Of a DNA stretch of 64,000 nucleotides, positions 58,301 to 64,000 are shown in pieces. The position numbers were made by a program, and so were the translations under genes. Every line of letters begins with the position of its first letter. Within the stretch, counting starts at the first letter, position 1. This stretch comes from Rhodanobacteraceae bacterium (GTDB taxonomy: Bacteria > Pseudomonadota > Gammaproteobacteria > Xanthomonadales > Rhodanobacteraceae): contig CP126531.1 of NCBI GenBank assembly GCA_030167125.1, positions 2,954,578 through 3,018,577 of the forward strand, written 5' to 3'. The notes beneath the pieces are model-generated. The model was not told the origin of the DNA. It did no database searches and saw only the letters and a program-made list of their open reading frames with translations.

Positions 58301-58405
58301 CACCCCCTTCGGAACGAAGGGGGTCGATGCGAAGCATCGGGGGATGTGTTGCACAAAGCAAAAGCCATCCCCCTCGATCCCCCTTTTCTGCGGAAGGGGA
58401 AGACG
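58301..58405. repeat. GC-rich palindromic repeat between rep and the LpxL-like gene
   Basis: It runs ACCCCCTTCGGAACGAAGGGG, TCGATGCGAAGCATCGGGGG, AAAAGCCATCCCCC and closes with GGAAGGGGAAGA. The part order is the same as at 20418-20550 and 61333-61450. It lies upstream of the LpxL-like start and downstream of rep, both on the minus strand, and could end rep transcription. Confidence 0.75.
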
Positions 58406-58406
58406 A

Positions 58407-60383
58407 TCACCCCAGCATCGCCACAATCTTCGCCAGTTGCGCCGCCGCGACATCGCGGCGCGCCTGCGCATCGGCTTCGGGATCGGCGCCATCGCGATGC
58501 AGTTCGGCGGCAGGCAATTCTTCGAGGAACCGCGACGGCTTTTGCTTGAACACCTGTCCGTAGCGCCGGCCCTGCACGCTGAAGCTCAGGTGCAGCCATT
58601 CCTTGGCGCGCGTGATGCCTACGTACAACAGCCGGCGCTCCTCGTCGAGGCGGCCCTCGTCGATCGCACCTTCGTGCGGCAGCGTGCCATCCTCGCAACC
58701 GACGATGTGCACGCAGCGGAATTCCAGTCCCTTGGCTGCGTGCAGCGTCATCATCCGCACCGCGTCGCCGCCGTCGTCCTTGTCGGCGTGGTTGAGCAGC
58801 GCGAGCTGCGCGGCCAGGTCGCCGGCGCGCGACTTGCCGGAATCCATCGCGCGAAACCAGTCCATCAGTTCGCGCACGTTGCCGAGCCTGCGTTCGTGCA
58901 GCGCCGGATCTTTCGAAGCGTGCACGAGGTGTTCGGCGTAGCGGGTGCGCTTCAATATCTCCTCGACCAGCTCGGCGGCCTTGGCGTGTTTTGCGTGCTG
59001 CGACAGCGATTCGAGCAGATCGACGAATCCCGCCAGTGCCGCGGCGGGCCGCGCCGACAGTTGTTGCAGGACGGCCGGGCTGCGCGCCGCGCGCAGCATC
59101 GAAAGGTGTTTCGACTGCGCGAGTTCGCCCAACTTTTCCAGCGTGGTCGCGCCGATCTCGCGGCGCGGCACGTTCACCACGCGCAGGAAGGCCGCGTCGT
59201 CGTCGGGGTTGGCGATGAGCCGCAAATACGCCAGCGCGTCCTTGACTTCGGCGCGGTCGAGGAAGCCCAGCGCGCCGGTCAGGTGATACGGAATGCGGCC
59301 CAGTTGCAGCGCTTTTTCCAGCGGCCGCGCCTGGTGGTTGCCGCGGTACAGCACCGCGCAATCGGACCACGCTAGGCCGTGCTTGTCGCGCAGGTACATG
59401 AGCTGCGAAGCGACGCGTTCGGCTTCGTGTTCGGCGTCGCGGCATTCCAGCACGCGGATGCGCTCGCCGTCGGCATGCGCGCTCCACAATTTCTTCGGAT
59501 GCGCATGCGGATTCTGCGCGATCAGCGCGTTGGCCGCGCGCAGCACACACTGCGCGCAACGGTAATTCTGTTCCAGCTTGACCACGCGCAGCTTCGGATA
59601 GTCGGTCGACAACTTGTCGAGGTTGCCGGGATCGGCGCCGCGCCACGCATAGATCGACTGGTCGTCGTCGCCCACGCAGGTGAACGCGCCGCGCTCGCCG
59701 GCCAAAAGTTTCAGGAACGCGTATTGCGCGGCGTTGGTGTCCTGGCATTCGTCCACCAGCAGATAGCGAAGGCGTTCGCGCCACGCCGTGCGTGCTTCCT
59801 CGTCCCGCTCCAGTACCGCGACCGGCAAGCGGATCAGGTCATCGAAATCCACCGCGTTGAATGCGGCCAGCCGCTTCTGGTACGCGGCATAAAGTTGCGC
59901 GGCTTCCAGTTCGCGCGGCGCGCGCGCGGCGTCAAGCGCCTGCTCGGGCGTGAGGCCGTCGCTCTTGAGTCGCGACAGCAGCGAACGCAACTGGAACAGC
60001 TTGTCGGATTTCACCGCCGCGCCGGCGAGTTCCTTCACCAATCCGGCGCTGTCGTCCGCGTCCAGCACCGAAAAACCGCGGCGCAGGCCGGCGCGCGCGT
60101 GTTCGATCTGCAAAAACTTCAAGCCCAGCGCGTGGAACGTGCACACGCTCAACGCATCGGCGGCTTCGCCCTTCACGCGTTTGGCGACGCGCCCGCGCAT
60201 CTCGCGCGCCGCCTTGTTGGTGAAAGTGATCGCGGCGATCTTTTCCGGCGGCACGATCCCGCGTTCGATCAGGCGCGCGATCTTCTCGGTGATCACGCGC
60301 GTCTTGCCCGAGCCCGCGCCGGCCAGCACCAGCAGGGGGCCATCGACGTATTCGACGGCGGCGCGTTGTTGGGGATTCAACAT
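58407..60383 (-). CDS. rep: ATP-dependent DNA helicase Rep (UvrD family)
   Basis: This 658-residue SF1A helicase starts MLNPQQRAAVEYVDGPLLVL, the usual Rep start. The Walker A is LAGAGSGKTRVITEKIARL near residue 22, followed by TFTNKAAREM, LLVDECQDTN near residue 215, FTCVGDDDQSIYAWRGAD and MTLHAAKGLEF near residue 555. The C-terminal motif VI is RLLYVGITRAKEWLHLSF. It is close to E. coli Rep (673 aa). Rep removes proteins from DNA ahead of replication forks. The ATG sits in one arm of a long inverted repeat that flanks the divergent spacer to the next gene. Confidence 0.92.
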   Translation of the reverse strand: MLNPQQRAAVEYVDGPLLVLAGAGSGKTRVITEKIARLIERGIVPPEKIAAITFTNKAAREMRGRVAKRVKGEAADALSVCTFHALGLKFLQIEHARAGLRRGFSVLDADDSAGLVKELAGAAVKSDKLFQLRSLLSRLKSDGLTPEQALDAARAPRELEAAQLYAAYQKRLAAFNAVDFDDLIRLPVAVLERDEEARTAWRERLRYLLVDECQDTNAAQYAFLKLLAGERGAFTCVGDDDQSIYAWRGADPGNLDKLSTDYPKLRVVKLEQNYRCAQCVLRAANALIAQNPHAHPKKLWSAHADGERIRVLECRDAEHEAERVASQLMYLRDKHGLAWSDCAVLYRGNHQARPLEKALQLGRIPYHLTGALGFLDRAEVKDALAYLRLIANPDDDAAFLRVVNVPRREIGATTLEKLGELAQSKHLSMLRAARSPAVLQQLSARPAAALAGFVDLLESLSQHAKHAKAAELVEEILKRTRYAEHLVHASKDPALHERRLGNVRELMDWFRAMDSGKSRAGDLAAQLALLNHADKDDGGDAVRMMTLHAAKGLEFRCVHIVGCEDGTLPHEGAIDEGRLDEERRLLYVGITRAKEWLHLSFSVQGRRYGQVFKQKPSRFLEELPAAELHRDGADPEADAQARRDVAAAQLAKIVAMLG

Positions 60384-60526
60384 GGGGATTGGGGGTTGGT
60401 AGTGGGGGCGTGAACATGGCGGTTCATGCCAGAATGCGGCATTGTCGAAGATGCGAACCGCAAAGGCCAATTCGTTGGCGATGCGCTTCGCCGGTGCGCC
60501 CCCGCTACCCATCCCCAATCCCCTTC
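60384..60526. repeat. Inverted repeat flanking the rep / unknown-gene divergent spacer
   Basis: Left arm GGGGATTGGGGGTTGGTAG-TGGGGGCG (60384-60410) is nearly the reverse complement of right arm CGCCCCCGCTACCCATCCCCAATCCCC (60498-60524). The 87 bp between hold the start region of both transcripts. Related CCAATCCC-type repeats are common between genes in xanthomonads. Confidence 0.65.
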
Positions 60527-60547
60527 CTTGCGTGTCCGGAGCCCCTT

Positions 60548-61315
60548 ATGTCTATAACCGCCGATTGGTCCCGCCCGCACTGGACGCGCGACGAAGCCAA
60601 GGCGATGTTGCTGTATTTCGTGTTCGGCGCGTTCGCGGCCGAACCGCAGCTCGACCTCTCCGCGCACGGCAGCCGTGGATTGCCGCAGGGTGTCGAAATC
60701 CTGCGCATCCCGAAGGACAGGCTGGCGCATTGGGAAGGCCATCCGCTGCGCGGCGCGCTGGGCGAAATTCTGCGCGAAGGCAATCGCACCGCGTTCGATG
60801 CGGCGCGCAAGGCACCCGAGTGCCTGATGCTGCGCGGCGAGTTGGCCGATGCCGATTCGCTCGCGTATTTGCGCGACACATTGGGCGTGGTCGCCGCGCT
60901 GCTCGACGTCGGCGGCGTCGCGGTGGTCGATCCGCAAATCCTCGAGATGTTCACCGCCGACGAATGGCGCGCGCGTTACGGCGGCGCGGAAGCCTCGGTC
61001 GCGCGCGAGCACGTGCTGGTGCTGTGCCAGGACGATACGGGCGGCAGCGCGTGGATCAAGACCCGCGGCCTGCGCAAGTTCGCGCGATCCGACATCAGCA
61101 TCCGCCGCGTGCCGCAATCGGAAGTGCAGCGTGCCGGCGCGATCGCCGCGCGACTGGTCGACCTGCAGGCGCGCGGCATGCGCTTCGGCGACGGTTCCAC
61201 CGTGGACGTCGACGGTCTGCCCGATGGCCTGAAGATCACGCGCGGCGGTTCGCTGGACGATCCGGAGTTCAACAACACGCATCTCGAACTGATCTGGCCG
61301 GCAGCGGGCAAATGA
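60548..61315 (+). CDS. Hypothetical protein, family not recognised
   Basis: The 255-residue soluble protein has no signal peptide or membrane helix and was not recognised. It has an acidic, Ala-rich composition. Notable segments are LLYFVFGAFAAEPQLDLSAHG near residue 25, ECLMLRGELADADSLAYLRD near residue 90 and a C-terminal THLELIWPAAGK. The run RFGDGSTVDVDGLPDGLKI near residue 215 looks like a beta-rich end. The ATG at 60548 is the likely start, although the frame is open from 60389. It is divergent from rep and lies before arfB, from which a palindromic repeat separates it. Codon use is like that of its neighbours. Confidence 0.6.
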   Translation: MSITADWSRPHWTRDEAKAMLLYFVFGAFAAEPQLDLSAHGSRGLPQGVEILRIPKDRLAHWEGHPLRGALGEILREGNRTAFDAARKAPECLMLRGELADADSLAYLRDTLGVVAALLDVGGVAVVDPQILEMFTADEWRARYGGAEASVAREHVLVLCQDDTGGSAWIKTRGLRKFARSDISIRRVPQSEVQRAGAIAARLVDLQARGMRFGDGSTVDVDGLPDGLKITRGGSLDDPEFNNTHLELIWPAAGK

Positions 61316-61332
61316 CCTAAGCGGCGAAGAAC

Positions 61333-61450
61333 CACCCCCCCCTTCCGAAGGAAGGGGGTCGCGCGCGAAGCGCGCGGGGGATGTCGCCACGCGTCGAAAG
61401 CCATGCCCCGCGTCGCGCTGCGCGCCTTCGCTTCGCTCCGAAGGGGGAAG
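61333..61450. repeat. GC-rich palindromic repeat before arfB
   Basis: Parts in order: CCCCCTTCCGAAGGAAGGGGG hairpin, CGCGCGAAGCGCGCGGGGGA, AAAGCCATGCCCC and closing CTCCGAAGGGGGAAGA. It is the same family as at 20418-20550 and 58301-58405. It lies between the unknown gene and arfB on the plus strand. Confidence 0.75.
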
Positions 61451-61480
61451 ACAAGTGGCAAATCGCGTAACCTTTGCCGC

Positions 61481-61900
61481 ATGCGCATCTCGCCTTCCAT
61501 CGACATCCCCGAATCGGAATTGACCGAACGCTTCCTGCGCGCGGACGGCCCCGGCGGCCAGCACGTCAATCGCACCGAAAGCGCGGTGGAACTGCGCTTC
61601 GATGTCGCGCATTCGCCGTCGTTGCCGGACGCGGTGCGCGCACGCGTGCTGGCGCGTCACGATCGCCGCCTGACCGACGAGGGCGCGCTGGTGATCCAGG
61701 CGCGCCGCTTCCGCGACCAGGCGCGCAACCGCGACGATGCGCGCGAACGCCTCATCGAAATCATCCGCGCCTCGCTCGCGCCGCCGAAAAAACGCGTGGC
61801 GACCAAACCGACGCGCGCCTCGAAGGAACGCCGCCTCGCCGGCAAGAAGCAGCGCGGCGCGGTGAAACGCAACCGCGGCCGTCCCGGGAGCGAGGATTGA
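61481..61900 (+). CDS. arfB: Peptidyl-tRNA hydrolase ArfB (ribosome rescue)
   Basis: The 139-residue protein has the release-factor GGQ motif in RADGPGGQHVNRTESAVEL near residue 25, and a basic C-terminal tail (KPTRASKERRLAGKKQRGAVKR) that binds in the empty mRNA channel of stalled ribosomes. Length and layout match E. coli YaeJ/ArfB. It frees ribosomes stalled without a stop codon. The stop overlaps a TTG (61897) that could start the next gene, so the pair may be co-translated. Confidence 0.93.
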   Translation: MRISPSIDIPESELTERFLRADGPGGQHVNRTESAVELRFDVAHSPSLPDAVRARVLARHDRRLTDEGALVIQARRFRDQARNRDDARERLIEIIRASLAPPKKRVATKPTRASKERRLAGKKQRGAVKRNRGRPGSED

Positions 61901-61947
61901 ACGCCGCCGTTCGCGGTCCCGCGTTGCCCGAGCGGTTGCCGCCCGCG

Positions 61948-62502
61948 ATGCCGCAGTTTCCCGATCGCGCCTGGCGCCACGCGTTCCGCGCGTGGGTCAA
62001 GGCGAGCGGCTGGCGTCTCGAAGGCGAACTGCCGGACGTGCCCAAGCTGGTGCTGATCGTCGCGCCACACTCGTCGTGGTGGGACGGCATCTGGGGTTTG
62101 CTGTTCAAGGTGGCGCTCGGTGCCGACATCAGCTTCATGGCCAAGCGCGAATTGTTCCGCTGGCCGCTGGGCGGGCTGCTGCGCAAGCTCGGCGGCGTGC
62201 CGATCGAACGTGGCGCCGCCACCGACGTCGTGGGCCAGATGGTGGCGCGCTTCCATGTCGGCGAACGCCTGTGGCTGGGCATCGAACCCGAAGGCACGCG
62301 CAAGGCCGTCAGCCAATGGAAATCGGGCTTCTGGCACATCGCGCGCCAGGCCGGCGTGCCGATCCTGCCGGGCTACTTCGACTACCCGCGCAAGGTGATT
62401 GGACTCGGTCCGTTGTTCATGCCGGGCCACGACAAGGACACCGACATCGCCGCGCTGCGCGCGTTCTACGCCCCCTTCAAGGGCAAACACCGCGGAGTGT
62501 GA
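61948..62502 (+). CDS. Small lysophospholipid acyltransferase-family protein
   Basis: This 184-residue protein has the HX4D motif in APHSSWWDGIWGLLFK near residue 40, FMAKRELFRWPLGGLLRKLG near residue 68 and the EGTR motif (IEPEGTRKAVSQWKSGFWHI) near residue 115. These are typical of PlsC-like 1-acylglycerol-phosphate acyltransferases. It lacks an obvious membrane helix and is shorter than PlsC. I use the ATG at 61948; a TTG at 61897 with GGGAG upstream would couple it to arfB and add 17 residues. The acyl acceptor is not known. Confidence 0.83.
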   Translation: MPQFPDRAWRHAFRAWVKASGWRLEGELPDVPKLVLIVAPHSSWWDGIWGLLFKVALGADISFMAKRELFRWPLGGLLRKLGGVPIERGAATDVVGQMVARFHVGERLWLGIEPEGTRKAVSQWKSGFWHIARQAGVPILPGYFDYPRKVIGLGPLFMPGHDKDTDIAALRAFYAPFKGKHRGV

Positions 62503-62530
62503 AGCCTGCGGCGTTTCGACTCACTCGCCT

Positions 62531-63098
62531 CTATCGTTCTGTGCCGTCCAGGCCGGTCGGTCCGCCCACGGCTTGCGCATAGTTGCGATCGAGGTACTGC
62601 TGCACGACGGTGGAGATGCGCGCAAGCATGCCGTTGTCAGTCCCACCGACGCTCCACGCGCCGCCGTAGGCGGCTGCGCGCTGGTAGAACTCGGGATCGG
62701 CGATGACCTGCCCGGTTTGAGCATCCGTGAACTTCACGCGCAGCAGTACCGCGGAACTGCCGGCGAGGGCACCGGCGAAGAATCGCGCGCCGCCGCTGAC
62801 AAACTTCAACTGCGCGATGGTCGGCTCGACGTTCAGCACGCGTCCGCTCTGGTTGCGGTTTTCCCAGTTTGCGAGCGTGCCGCCCACGCGCTGTTGCATG
62901 TAGGCGGAAATCTTGTTCACCGCAGCCGTTTCATGCGTGGCTTCGCTGGGATACCTTCACCGGCGCCAGCATGTAGTGCTGGAAATGCGAAAGCGGTTCG
63001 GCGGGTGGCGGATTGCCGGTGACGTCCGGACGAATATTCGTGACGCACGCGCAGCACAGCAGTGCCAGCGCGGCCGGCAGCAGCAAACGAACCTTCAT
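62531..63098 (-). pseudogene. DUF4410-type lipoprotein gene with a one-base frameshift
   Basis: The 5' part encodes a lipoprotein signal (MKVRLLLPAALALLCCAC, Cys at residue 18) and HFQHYMLAPVKV, then runs into a stop at 62931. In the next frame, starting near 62957, the protein continues YPSEATHETAAVNKISAYMQ and on to the natural end (YLDRNYAQAVGG) at 62531. Together they make one protein of about 188 residues of DUF4410 type. Length 568 nt (3n+1) fits one extra base around GTGAAGGTATCCC (62949-62961 on the minus strand). It is a decayed gene or a sequence error. It is divergent from the GGDEF protein gene. Confidence 0.7.
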
Positions 63099-63224
63099 GG
63101 TTTTATCCCCCGTGAGCGAGCGCAGTTTCAAGCAGGATCCGTGCCACAATCGTTCACTTGGCCTCGTCCTGCGGGCTGCCCGCCGCTGGGTTATGATGCG
63201 GGGCGGAAAAATTGGGGGGTGGCT

Positions 63225-64000
63225 GTGTCCAGCGTTCTGTCGAACAAGAATGTTGCCGGCCCCGCCGATTCGGCACGGGATACGCCCGTCATGGGCCGGT
63301 TGCCGCGGCGGTTGTCCGAACGCGAGATGGCGTTGTTCACCAGCGTGGGCCAGCGGCTGGAGCTGGGGCCCGGCCGTGCGGTGTTCCGGCGCGGCGAATT
63401 CGGCCGCAGCATGTTCGTGATCGCGTCCGGACGCGTGCTGCTGGAATTCGCGGGCGACCTGCCCGACAAGCTGATCGGCCCCGACGAATATTTCGGCGAG
63501 CTGGCGATGTTCGTCGGCAACCACGCGCGTTCCGGCAGCGCGCTCGCGTCCGAACCCTGCGTGGTGTACGTGATCGAGCCCGACACCTTCGAAGCGCTGA
63601 TGCGCAGCGAGCCGCTGCAAATGGCGCAGTTCATGCTGCGCTCGTTCACCTACCTCGTGGCCAGCGAGCAGCAGCTGATCGCGAACTACAAGCGCCGCAA
63701 CGAAGACCTGATGCAGACGCTCGATTCGCTGCGCCAGACCCGCGACCAGTTGCAGCTCGCGCGGCGCCAGGTCTGCACCGACGACCTCACCGGCCTCTGC
63801 AACCGGCGCGGCCTGTACCAGTTCCTCGAAAACACCGCGGAAGTGCGCGACCGCAACCGCCAGTTCGGCCTGCTGCTGATCGACATCGACCATTTCAAGC
63901 AGATCAACGACCAGAACGGTCACCTCGTCGGCGACGAAGTGCTGCGCGCGATCGCCGCTGAAATCCAGGAATCCGCCGGCGCCACCGATCTGCCGTGCCG
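63225..64000 (+). CDS. Cyclic-nucleotide-binding/GGDEF diguanylate cyclase, 3' end cut by window
   Basis: About 258 residues are visible. A cNMP-binding domain spans about residues 35-150, with RSMFVIASGRVLLEF, ELAMFVGNHARSGSA and EPCVVYVIEPDTFEALM. A coiled-coil linker follows, then the start of a GGDEF domain: DDLTGLCNRRGLYQFLE and LLIDIDHFKQINDQNGHLVGD. The GG(D/E)EF loop itself lies beyond the window, so activity cannot be judged. Starts are GTG at 63219 or 63225; GGGGG just upstream fits 63225. It would make c-di-GMP in response to a nucleotide signal, which may bear on EPS control. Confidence 0.85.
   Translation, partial: MSSVLSNKNVAGPADSARDTPVMGRLPRRLSEREMALFTSVGQRLELGPGRAVFRRGEFGRSMFVIASGRVLLEFAGDLPDKLIGPDEYFGELAMFVGNHARSGSALASEPCVVYVIEPDTFEALMRSEPLQMAQFMLRSFTYLVASEQQLIANYKRRNEDLMQTLDSLRQTRDQLQLARRQVCTDDLTGLCNRRGLYQFLENTAEVRDRNRQFGLLLIDIDHFKQINDQNGHLVGDEVLRAIAAEIQESAGATDLPC

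Overview
The window is GC-rich, densely packed gammaproteobacterial chromosome. Gene content and order (a bioB-bioF-bioH-bioC cluster beside comF and ubiA, recC-recB-recD, glnE next to LPS-core genes, many GTG starts and 1-20 bp gene overlaps) suggest Lysobacterales/Xanthomonadales, probably close to Rhodanobacteraceae. This placement is an inference from gene content; no rRNA or other marker is present. I found no tRNA, rRNA, CRISPR array, insertion sequence or prophage, and no gene-free stretch above about 220 bp.

Region 1 (1-14.5 kb): a polysaccharide locus. One minus-strand operon runs wza-like export lipoprotein, Wzc-like chain-length protein, a degenerate BY-kinase-like protein, an outer-membrane beta-barrel, two GT4 glycosyltransferases, an O-antigen ligase/polymerase, a polysaccharide deacetylase, a GT2 and a GT4. 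It is headed by a sigma-54-type promoter and a hairpin predicted to lie at the very 5' end of the mRNA. Upstream on the same strand are a UDP-sugar dehydrogenase and a UDP-glucuronate-type epimerase, which supply uronic-acid precursors. A flippase gene cut by the window edge converges on the far end. The content resembles exosortase-associated EPS loci, but no exosortase is visible.

Region 2 (14.5-25.9 kb): a DMT transporter, a YncE-like beta-propeller, a DUF72 protein, the biotin operon bioB-F-H-C with a BirA-like operator, comF, ubiA, an amino-acid permease and a glutathione S-transferase. Region 3 (25.9-30.7 kb): a VapBC toxin-antitoxin pair with a palindromic operator, then two tandem M61 metallopeptidases.

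Region 4 (30.8-44.2 kb): a recC-recB-recD-lhr repair/helicase operon. The lhr frame carries four in-frame insertions of palindromic repeats. Region 5 (44.2-51.8 kb): a PepSY-type membrane protein behind a possible Fur box, an MFS transporter, a sulfotransferase, an LTA-synthase-like membrane sulfatase and glnE.

Region 6 (51.8-58.3 kb): an LPS/outer-membrane group: an ELM1-family protein, an mgtC gene broken by an amber codon, a small zinc-finger protein, a GT4, an O-antigen ligase, a WaaE-like GT2 and an LpxL-like acyltransferase. Region 7 (58.4-64 kb): Rep helicase, an unknown protein, ArfB, a small acyltransferase, a frameshifted lipoprotein gene and the start of a cNMP-binding/GGDEF protein.

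GC-rich palindromic repeats recur between genes (17.4, 20.4, 52.9, 58.3 and 61.3 kb) and inside lhr. One abuts the bioF start codon.
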